DNA of 64,000 bases from Craterostigma plantagineum (Eukaryota; Streptophyta; Magnoliopsida; Lamiales; Linderniaceae): NCBI GenBank assembly GCA_027422505.1, contig JAPQWV010000630.1, positions 186,001-250,000 of the forward strand, written 5' to 3'. Within the stretch, counting starts at the first letter, position 1. The number at the start of each line of letters is the position of its first letter. The notes under the pieces are model-generated. The model searched no databases and was not told the DNA's origin. It saw nothing but the letters and a program-made list of their open reading frames with translations. Below, in pieces: positions 1-8,924 of the stretch. Made by a program: the position numbers and the translations under genes.

Positions 1-204
1 AAGATTAATCGGAATTAAGGAATTATATGAATAATTCCGTAATTCATACACTTAACAAATATCAAGCTTTTGACTACTGCAGACTACCAAAGTTCTAGAA
101 AATACACAGAAAAAACAAAGCAGAAAAGTTGATAATTAAAAAGTAGAAAAGCTCCTCCAAAACTGGGACTGACACATTTTTAATTAAATTGTCTGAAATA
201 CCCC
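1..204. other. 3' flank of the LBD gene
   Basis: AT-rich non-coding DNA downstream of the minus-strand LBD stop codon. It should hold the 3'UTR and polyadenylation region. I see no gene or repeat in it. Confidence 0.5.
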
Positions 205-1017
205 TCACGCATAGTCAAAGCCCAGCGTAAGCTCCAAGCTCATATCATCGAACCGGCCCGGTTCACCTCCAAGAATCGGGTTAGCCAAGTCCGGTTCAAA
301 CGTCTCGACCGATAACGTGTCATGGCTCATCGCCCTCTTCACCGCTTCTTCCTCGTCGTCGTCGCTGAGAACAACGTCTTCAGTTCGATCTTCTTTCATG
401 TCTTCCCAGCCTGTAATGGTAAACTGGCTGATCTCGGCGGCGTGAGTCTCCGCCGGCGGCGTTGAGTCGCGGGGTCGGTTCTTTAGGGAGGACGATTTCT
501 TGAACCGTGGGTGGTTTTTCCTTAGTCGGCGGACCAAGTCGTCGGCGGACAGGTGGCGTATGTCGCCGTATTTCTGAAGGATTTGGACTTTTAGTTGACG
601 ATCGTCAAGAGCTCCGCCGTCGACTTTCAGATGTTTTCCGGCGAGCACGGCGTCCACCGCCGCCTGACACCGCGGCCAATTTTCCGACGAGAAAAGGCCG
701 AGCGCTCCTTCGACGGGGTTTATGATCCTCCCACAAGCTTCGTAGAGAAGAGACTTGAAAATCTCTGCAAATTAATTTTCCGAGAGAAAAAAAAAAAAAA
801 AAAAGACAGAAGGAAGAATCAAAATTACCGCAAAAAAATCCAATTTTTCTTTCACTGAATAGAGAGAGAATCAAGTCATAGGTTTCTCCGTCCGCCATGG
901 ACGATGTTCTTCTTACATAACATCAACAAACAGTCAATTTCCCAGCTAACAAAACTACTGCTAAAATCAAATCCCATCTCTCCTTCTATCATCTTAAAGG
1001 GTTTTTAACTCTGAACA

Positions 1018-1050
<33 letters not shown>

Positions 1051-1237
1051 TACCAGGATAGAGATGAGAAGGGCCGGCGTTGATGAGGTTGATTAGACCA
1101 GCGCGGCCGTAGAATTTGGCGAGGAAAAGGGTGGCGTTGGCTTGGGCTTCGGCCGAGCTAATCCATTGAAGGGAAGGTCTCAAAACACAGTCACGGCTAC
1201 AACCTTTGCGAAGAACTCGACATCCATTGCAGCTCAT
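205..1237 (-). CDS. LOB domain-containing protein, class II (LBD40/41/42-like)
   Basis: Two-exon gene: exon 1 is 1237-1054, the intron 1053-765 (GT..AG, phase 1), exon 2 is 764-205, giving 247 residues. It encodes a plant-specific nuclear DNA-binding transcription factor. Residues 1-18 hold the C-block [15 protein letters not shown] (C-x2-C-x6-C-x3-C); the GAS-type block [11 protein letters not shown] follows, and after the splice comes [12 protein letters not shown]. This is the standard LOB domain. The class II leucine-zipper region is weak, as in that class. The acidic tail ends in SLELTLGF, which resembles the C-terminal LxLxL-type (EAR-like) motifs of class II LBDs that act in nitrogen and anthocyanin repression. 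The intron position within the LOB domain is conserved in the family. The exact paralogue (LBD40, 41 or 42) is not resolved. The start is the MSCNGC methionine typical of the class. Confidence 0.95.
1014..1050. repeat. AC/AG compound microsatellite in the LBD intron
   Basis: About ten AC then eight AG dinucleotides lie directly beside the intron's splice donor. On the transcribed strand this is a CT/GT tract starting three bases inside the intron. A second GA-rich tract (about 1257-1287) lies in the presumed 5'UTR. Confidence 0.9.
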
Positions 1238-1334
1238 TCTTAATTAAATTAATGGAAGAGAGAGAGTTGAGAGAGAGAGAGAGAGATTTAATTGAAAAAG
1301 CAGAAATATAGGGATGCGGAAGATTGGAGAGAGG

Positions 1335-1345
1335 GGTATTTATTG
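1335..1345 (-). promoter_or_regulatory. TATA-like box of the LBD gene
   Basis: The minus strand reads AATAAATACC about 100 bp before the LBD start codon, followed by a CT-rich leader. Position and composition fit a plant core promoter. This is inference from sequence only. Confidence 0.4.
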
Positions 1346-1573
1346 TTGGAGGAGAACACTGATAGTACTGAAATTTGAATGTGACGCAATCTATGTGCAA
1401 TTTTTGTTTTTTGTTTTTTTTTTTGTTTTTGTTATATTTTTTTTGCTTTTATTTAGCTTGAATATCGTTTACTGTTGAAAGATAGTTGTGATTAGGGTCA
1501 TAGATTATTTATTTAATCAGTGTGATCGAGTCTGAAACCCTAACAAACGTCTTCTCAAATATGAGATCACTAA

Positions 1574-2482
1574 TGGCTCGTTTGATATGTGTGTTTAGAT
1601 GGGTAATGGATGTGTATGATAAAATTATATAATGTTTGTTATGTGTGTATGCGCATGCCTACTTGTATGGACAAACACAGCTATTACATGCAAGTTGTTT
1701 ATCAGTCAGGTATAGAAATACCCACCTAGGCGATGGGTATGTCAGTACATCTCTCATTAACTTCATTTTTACCCCTGCTTAATAGTTCTTCCACCATCGG
1801 TACCTCCTTCGACTGCATCTATCAAATTTCGATCATCACCATGGCTGCGCGCACTCGACGACCGACGGGAGCTGGCGGCGGGATGACTGACGGGAGCTGG
1901 CAGCCGGACATGGCTGCGCACAATCGACGGGAGCTTTGGTCCACCGTGCACGGCCGCATCATTTTCGGGAGCGGAGGCGCGTGGGCCGCATCCTTTCGGT
2001 GGCTTGAGGAGATCTCCGCCGGCGGCAGCTAGGGTTTCGGCGGCGTAATTATTGGGGAACTGTTAACCCGAGATCTGATTGCAATTTAGAATCGAAGACG
2101 ATGAAGACGCTGAAGCTTTATAAGACGTTGAAGCTTTTCTAAATTGGGTAAATCGAAGACGATGAAGCTTTTCTAGATGAAGCTTTTCTGTAATTTCTGG
2201 AGTTACTGAATTTGAGCTTTGCTGAAGCCTGAAGACGATGAAGATCCTTTTTTAATATTTTAATAGTTTTAATTTTTAAAGGGTAAAAATGTATTTTCGT
2301 CTATTTAGCAAATTATATACACATCTCACACATACATATCAATCACTGTCATATAGCATTACCCGAATAATTAAAACATTCATATCAAACATAATAAATA
2401 CGCTATCAACAAAATCATTGTATACTCATACACAAATAATCTATACCCATCAAGTCCAAATACACTAATATCAAACGAGCCC
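1574..2482. mobile_element. Tourist/PIF-Harbinger-like non-autonomous element
   Basis: The two ends are inverted: left GGCTCGTTTGATAT (1575-1588), right ATATCAAACGAGCC (2468-2481). Flanking TAA trinucleotides at 1571-1573 and 2483-2485 form the 3-bp TSD typical of PIF/Harbinger. Subterminal sequence is also partly inverted. The 909-bp body contains GC-rich DNA (about 1850-2030) and short direct repeats of a GAAGACGATGAAGCTTTTCT-like motif (about 2090-2240). A 99-codon frame at 1733-2032 matches nothing I recognise and is probably not coding. Confidence 0.8.
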
Positions 2483-2584
2483 TAAATGGAACGACTATCA
2501 TCTCATCTTGTTTCTTTTTTCCACTTAATGGGATATTTGTATTTCGATTTTTTTGATACAAAATACCAACTCTGATCATCTTGT

Positions 2585-3145
2585 TTTAATTTTATGATAC
2601 ATCTCACTTGGTAGCCTGTAGTTAATATTTTTTCGGTTGGTGCCTAAAGTTATTTTCAATTCTTGTAGGTACTCATGTATTTAAGATTTTTTTTCAATTG
2701 GTACCCAAGGTATTTTTCAATTCCGAGTTGTACCCGTTTTAAACCAACTGGTGGCAAAATTATTTTCTACGTAAATACACCAACATATTACGTCGTGGTT
2801 TTAGAAAACTACAAATGTGATTTTTAGGTATATGAATTATTTTTTTTTTATCATTTATAGAATCCCATTAGCAATTAACAAATCATACACCTAGAAAATC
2901 TCGTTTTTAGTCATTTAAAATCACGACGTTATACTTAGGAGGAATACATACTTTAGAAACATATCGGACACCAGTTGAAAAGACATAAACACAGGGGTAC
3001 CATACCAACCAGTATTGAAAAATATTTTGGCTATTTCGGGTATCAGTTGGAAAAGTCTTAAACAGGGGTACCTAACCGAATCAAAAATAAGTTTGACCAC
3101 CAGCTAGAATAGCTTAAACACGGGAATACAAAGTGGAATTTTCTT
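2585..3145. mobile_element. Foldback (long inverted-repeat) element
   Basis: The left arm (to about 2850) and right arm (from about 2870) are imperfect reverse complements over roughly 250 bp each. They share phrases such as TTGGTACCC, CAACTGGTG, ACGTCGTG and TTTTTAGGTATATG in opposite orientation. There is no coding potential. I could not fix a TSD, so the ends are approximate; a MULE-type or generic foldback MITE is likely. Confidence 0.65.
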
Positions 3146-3249
3146 TTTTTTTTACAATAGATAGTGATTCTTTAAATTATTCTAAGTGACAAACTTCTAA
3201 TTTTAGTCGATGTTGCACTGAGTTTAAAGTATCACCAAATTGCTTATGT

Positions 3250-3960
3250 GCATAGATTTTTCATCGTTGATGTCGGGTGGAGGTGAACGGAGGTGTTATA
3301 GAATGGGAAGTAGAGTGTGTTACCCCCAGGATCCTCGGCTAACGGTAAAATAACCCACGGTTTGAATTAACCCGCGAAAGAGAGGGCGGGGAGTAAAAAG
3401 ACGACAGAACGTGAGGAAACCCCTCATGGGACCGGGGAATGTCCTCGCGACAAAAGGGTCAAGGACACCCGAGGAAGATGGCTGGAGCAATCTGGCCTCT
3501 TGAGCAGGTTGAATCGAGGGCAGGTGCAGTTGGATAAGAGAAATATACCCGATGAAGGGGGCCATAGCAAATAGCCCGAGCCGACCGGATCAGGAAAGAG
3601 CAAAGTTGAACAAAGGGAATACGCCCGAGAAGGGAAGGAGAGCCCGACCAAGATGAATCCATATCAAGAAAGAGAACGCAAGAATGAAACAGAAGGGAGA
3701 ACGTGGGTCAAGTGGGGGAAAAACCACGATCTCCACACGAAGCTCGCGGAAGACGGGCTGGGGGTAGAGGTGAAAGTTTGGACTTGAGCCCATGGGCCAG
3801 CCCAGTCCGCCCAAAAAAAGTTTGATATGGGCTTATACTTCTGTAGCCCAAAACCATATCGGGCCTATTGGCCCGACCCACCAGGCCCGGCGGGTTAGTG
3901 GGCCATGGGCCTAAAAATCCGATGGGTTTTGGGCTAAATTAGCCCATTATTGTGGAACTT
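3250..3960. other. GC-rich island, probable TE debris
   Basis: This block is richer in G and C than its surroundings. Open frames occur on the minus strand (3320-3814) but resemble no protein I know. The distal part (3775-3945) is full of GGCCC/GGGCC inverted words (for example GGCCCGACCCACCAGGCCCG), as seen in hAT MITE ends. I cannot assign it to a family. Confidence 0.35.
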
Positions 3961-4019
3961 AATAGCTGAATTTCAATTTTTAAAATCCCCAAATTAGCAT
4001 CATCGAAGAACTACCCGTT

Positions 4020-4439
4020 TCACAGTTTCCCCAAATTAGATAACTCTCATGCCATTGATTAGGTTTATAGTTTCCGCAACGAGCATCTGCAGCTGGAATC
4101 AGGTCGAGCACGGTCAATCGAAGGAGCTCAAGCTTGCGTCTGCATTTGATTAACAGGGCTGTTGAAGAACACTTGCAAGCATTCCACCATCGTGAGAAGA
4201 AGAAGGTAATATATGAAGCATTTTATTTGATTTTTTCTCTGTAATAAGCTGTGTTTTGTTTGGTCGTCCCTCTCTTGCCGGTACTCTGAATTTTTGTGTT
4301 GTTTGCCACCTTTTCTTTGCTGTTTCTTGTTGGTTCGGTAGCTTTTTTATTCTGTTTCTCAAGCACGTTAACTATTACTGCAATCGATGAGCTATACCTT
4401 TGTTATAAGATCAGCCCATACGTTTTTTACTTCAACCGG
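4020..4439. other. Left flank of the MULE, no assigned gene
   Basis: By symmetry with the right end, the first exon of the MURA gene and the outer left terminus should lie here. I cannot find a counterpart of the right-end sequence. A possible exon/donor junction (GAGAAGAAGAAG then GTAATA) occurs at about 4195-4207, but no start codon joins it convincingly. Confidence 0.3.
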
Positions 4440-4449
4440 CCCAAGAGGT

Positions 4450-4601
4450 GACCGAGATTGTTGTTCGGTCACCTCTTACGCCGACCGAAATTATTGTTCG
4501 GTCGGACCGAATCCCGACCGAAATCGGATTTCGGTTACCCTAGATGTAACCGAACTCGCGTTTCGGTCGCCTCTTAGGGTAGCCCAAATCTGATTTCGGT
4601 C
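4450..4601. repeat. Left periodic palindrome array (five units)
   Basis: Five 21-bp near-palindromes start at 4450, 4483, 4516, 4548 and 4581, a spacing of 33, 33, 32 and 33 bp. Each is built of half-sites close to GACCGAAATC and GATTTCGGTC. Spacers of 11-12 bp differ in sequence. Unit 3 is the closest to the ideal; unit 5 has lost its left half-site match. The array ends just before a T-rich tract and the splice acceptor at 4621-4624. Confidence 0.9.
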
Positions 4602-4624
4602 CTTTTTTTAATATTTTTTTCCAG

Positions 4625-6672
4625 ACTCGGAGATTGTCCCGGAGGATTCCACGGGTGACGGGATAAACTACAGTGAGCATTTCCGCGAAGGAGGACGATT
4701 TTCGATCGACGTGGAAGCCAGTAACTGGGCGAAGGGCGTCGCTATTGGTCTTGGTTTCGAGTTGATAATTTCGTCGCACAAGAAATGTGGAACAAAAAAA
4801 TTGATTAGATGTTCTCGCGGAGAACGTTATAGAGGCAAGGAGGATGAATTGGAGAGGATGTCCAAGTCTAACAAGTGCAGGTGTCCGTTTGTAGTCATAG
4901 CCCAGCAGGATCCAGCTACTAGGGAATGGTACATTCGTATGGGTGCAACCGAGAATTCCATACACAATCACCCTCTGATACTGTATCCCGAGGGACACCG
5001 CCAGACGAGTGGGTTAAGCAGCCAGGCAAAGAAGGTCGTAGAGGAAATGACTGCTGCACAAGCGAAACCAGCACATATCCTCTCAGCGATGAGGGCTCGA
5101 CATAGCGTAGATAACGCGACGATCCGACATGTATATAATTACAGAGATCGTTTGAAGAAGCAATATTCTGAGGGTCGAGACGTCGTGAGCCAGTTGATGC
5201 ACCAGGCGACAGAGTCCGGATATTTTGTTGAAGCGCTGAGACATGAGGAGACTAATGTGCTGACACATGTCTTTCTCGCACACCCGGAGTCACTCGCACT
5301 GCTGAGGACGTATCCTTATTTTATTGGGATTGACTCGACGTACAAGACAAATAAATATAAGATGCCTCTAGTTGAGATTATAGGGATGACTCCCTGTAAT
5401 CACAACTTTCTGTGTGGGTTTGCCGTCATGGAGGACGAGACCGAGAGAAGTTACGGGTGGATGTTGCAGTCAGTCAGGGATATTCTAGGGCCAGGTGTCC
5501 ACCCGTCCGCGATTGTCACTGATCGTGAGTTGGGCCTTCTTCGACCGGTACACATGGTATTTCCACATTCTCACCATCTTCTGTGCACGTGGCATATTTA
5601 TAAAGATGTGGAGAACAAAATTTATTGGTTGGGTGGGAGGAGCAAAAAGACCGCAGCTCACTTCACGCACAAGTCCTGGAAAGCAGTCGTGGAAGCTCCG
5701 ACGGTTGACGAATACGAGAAGGCAGTGAATGACATGCGTCTGCATTGGCTACCCGACTCAGAAATCGTTACTTATGTTGAGCAGACGTGGTTGGTGCATA
5801 AGGAGAAGTTCGCCAAAGCTTGGACGAACCAGGTGCTTCATTTCGGGAACACCACTACATGTCGTGTGGAGAGTGCTCATAGCGAGCTGAAAGGATGGCT
5901 GAACTCTGCCACTGGATCCCTTGACACCATATGGGTGAAGGTGCACGAGCAGATTCAGAACCAGTTGGTTCGCATAATAAAGGTAAATACATTATTATTA
6001 CGTTTCAGTGTTCCTTATCTAATAATTTTGTTGCTGTGGGCATGCAGACACTTGAGGAGTCCCGGTCGAAACGACCAATTCCGATGTCAGGATTTCCATT
6101 CCTGACATTATTATACAGAGTTTCACACCATGCCATATTAATTATGGGACATGAGCTGCGGCGGGCGAAAGAGTTGTCGAATGAAGTTTACTCCAGGTGC
6201 GGATGTGTAGTACGACGTACGCACCAACTACCGTGTGCTTGCGAGCTTCAACAATGCGTGGACAACAACTATGGAGTTTCGTTAGAATGCTTGCACGACT
6301 TCTGGAGGACGCTCACAATCGGCGAGGGAGTAGTTCCAGATATTTCTGAGCAGGAGCGCTTTTACGACCTCGTGCGTGAGGCACAAACGCGCGATACCGC
6401 CGTTATGCGTGGCCTCCATCGAGTAGTTCACGAACATCTCTATCCCGAGGCGCAAGAGTGGAATGAGCCAGTTGTTAAGACATCTGTAAAAGGCCGGCCA
6501 AAGAAAAGAGACTCGACGAAGCGTGATCGAAGTGCTTGGGAGTACGCACTCCCAAGGGGGGGACGCAGCGGAGGGCGCAGCAGTACAAGCCGTAGCAGCC
6601 AGGGTCGTTCCAGTCATGGCCGTACGTCATCTTCGTCTGCGAAGCGCTCTCGTACTTCTACTACGGATACAG
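4625..6672 (+). CDS. MURA-type (MULE) transposase, exons 2-3
   Basis: Exons 4625-5982 and 6048-6672 are joined by a phase-0 intron (5983-6047, GT..GCAG). The first exon follows the acceptor TTTTTTCCAG and carries no early ATG, so an upstream exon must supply the start. Domains in order: a MuDR/FAR1-like zinc DNA-binding region (about 4700-4980, with CPF and HNH words); the MULE DDE core with GIDSTYKTN (first Asp 5332), VTDRELGLL (second Asp 5521), CTWHI, and the likely Glu in VESAHSELK (5869); then a SWIM-type finger CGCVVRRTHQLPCACEL near 6200-6250. The tail is basic and Ser/Arg/Gly-rich. It cuts and joins the element's own ends in the nucleus. It splices on into the OTU exon. All catalytic residues appear intact. 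Confidence 0.88.
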
Positions 6673-6746
6673 GTACGGCTATCTTTCACCCCTGTATTTA
6701 TGCAAACATGGATAAATCCTCTAGTCTTGTAAGATGCTTTGTACAG

Positions 6747-7380
6747 GTGAATCCAACTTCTTCCACACCCACTTGCAGCACCACGTAACATCAGTCATCC
6801 ATCCGTATATAGTTAGTTATAAGGATGTGGTGGCGGACGGCAACTGCGGATTTCGCGCTATCGCTTCCCATATTTACAATGACGAGGAAGAATGGGTCAC
6901 CTTAAGGAATAACGTCACGAACGAAATCGAGGCCCATTGGGATCTTTACTCGCCATTGTACTACGGTGATTCACTAGAAATGCAACTGGATCGTATACGT
7001 TGGGAGGGGGGGGGGCTTGCTTGGCAATCCACTGGATGTTGACACCGTGCGATCTGTGGGCTGTGGCGACAATTTGGAACGCTGTAGTTACCCTCTACGG
7101 GTACGGCGATGGAAAGACCATCAACATGCATTCTTTCACGATACTGCCACTGCGTGCCCCCCGGACTGCCAATGGACCGAGCCGAACTATCGTCATAGCG
7201 CACCTTGGAGACGAGTACCTGCATTATATAAGACTGAATTTACGTCCAAACGTTCCTATGCCCGTCTTGCATCCATATTGGAATACGTATCGTGATCGTC
7301 GACTTGATGGGTGGGAACTTAGATATCAGAGCAGAATCGAACACTGGTTGCACCTCATGCGTCAGAATCATCTATTGTAA
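6747..7380 (+). CDS. OTU-like cysteine protease exon of the MULE, frameshifted
   Basis: The intron 6673-6746 (phase 1) joins this exon to MURA in frame, giving GESN at the junction, so the protease is probably the C-terminal part of one MURA-OTU polypeptide. The motif VADGNCGFRAIA holds the Asp and Cys expected of an OTU active site (about 6833-6856), and LHYIRL (His at 7222) supplies the His. The end (WELRYQSRIEHWLHL) matches the tail of OTU proteins encoded by other plant MULEs. A run of ten G at 7006-7015 shifts the frame: RIRWEGG is in one frame and CLAIHWMLTPCDLW in another. This could be an assembly slip or true decay. A separate translation product cannot be ruled out. Confidence 0.8.
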
Positions 7381-7382
7381 TT

Positions 7383-8679
7383 CCGTTTGTATGTTATTAG
7401 TTGGTTTTATGTTTTTTATTACTTATTAATATTTCTTTTATTAATATTTTTATTATTTGTTAATAATATTATTTTTATGTTATTATTATTATTTGTTAAA
7501 AATATTATTTTGTATGTTATTAGTTGGTTTTATGTTTTTTATTACTTATTAATATTTCTTTTATTAATATTATTTTGTATTATTATTATTTGTTAATAAT
7601 ATTATTTTTATGTTATTATTATTATTTGTTAAAAATATTATTTTGTATGTTATTATTTGGTATTAATTTTTTATTAGTTATTATTATTTCTTTTATTAAT
7701 ATTATTTTGTATTATTTTATTTGTTAATAATATTATTTTTATGTTATTATTATTATTATTATGATTATTATTTGTTAAAAATATTATTTTGTATGTTATT
7801 ATTTGGTATTATTTTTTTATTACTTATTATTATGTCTTTTATTAATATTATTTTGTATTATTATTATTTGTTAATAATATTATTTTTATGTTATTATTAT
7901 TATTATTATTTGTTAAAAATATTATTTTGTATGTTATTATTTGGTATTATTCTTTTATTACTTATTATTATTTCTTTTATTAATATTATTTTGTATTATT
8001 ATTATTTGTTAATAATATTATTTTTATGTTATTATTATTATTTGTCAAAAATATTATTTTGTATGTTATTATTTGGTATTATTTTTTTATTACTTATTAT
8101 TATTTCTTTTATTAATATTATTTTGTATTATTATTATTTGTTAATAATATTATTTTTATGTTATTATTATTATTATTTGTTAAAAATATTATTTTGTTGT
8201 ATTATTTTTTTATTACTTATTATTATGCCTTTTATTAATTATTATTATTTGTAAATAATATTATTTTTATGTTATTATTATTATTATTATTATTTGTTAA
8301 AATATTATTTTGTATGTTATTATTTGGTATTATTTCTTTATTACTTATTATTATTTCTTTTATTAATATTATTTTGTATTATTATTATTTGTTAATAATA
8401 TTATTTTTATGTTATTATTATTATTATTTGTCAAAAATATTATTTTGTATGTTATTATTTGGTATTTTTTTTATTACTTATTATTATTTCTTTTATTAAT
8501 ATTATTTTGTATTATTATTATTTGTTAATAATATTATTTTTATGTTATTATTATTATTATTATTTGTTAAAAATATTATTTTGTATGTTATTATTTGGTA
8601 TTATTATTTTATTACTTATTATTATTTCTTTATTAATAATATTTTGTATTATTATTATTTGTTAATAATATTATTTTTA

Positions 8680-8716
<37 letters not shown>

Positions 8717-8830
8717 TGTTAAAAATATTATTATTTTGTATGTTATTATTATTATTATTATTATTTGTTAAAAAAATATTATAATTATTATTATTATTTG
8801 TTAATAATATTATTTTTATGTTTTATTATC
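7383..8830. repeat. AT-rich tandem array of about 134-bp units
   Basis: Some ten to eleven copies of a TTATTATT-rich unit. The landmark TTTTGTATGTTATTA recurs near 7386, 7508, 7642, 7787, 7925, 8057, 8308, 8444, 8579 and 8734, with a decayed copy near 8192. Unit length drifts between about 120 and 155 bp because of internal ATT runs. Copies share blocks such as TTGTTAATAATATTATTTTT. It starts only a few bases after the OTU stop and ends about 95 bp from the PMD stop, so it separates two convergent 3' ends. Long frames within it (Leu/Ile/Tyr) are composition artefacts. Confidence 0.95.
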
Positions 8831-8924
8831 AATAAAAAAGTACGCGTTCGATAGTTAGAAATAATATAAATAACAAAAGTACGCGTCCGACACAGAAAAG
8901 AAGGACAAATAAAATACAACCACA

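Noticed and set aside
1733..2032. Gene inside the Harbinger-like element
   Set aside because: No family resemblance to Harbinger transposase or its Myb-like partner; low-complexity Gly/Arg content.
7387..8784. Hydrophobic Leu/Ile/Tyr-rich proteins on the plus strand
   Set aside because: They are translations of the TTATTATT tandem array; every frame looks alike and none starts or ends consistently between units.
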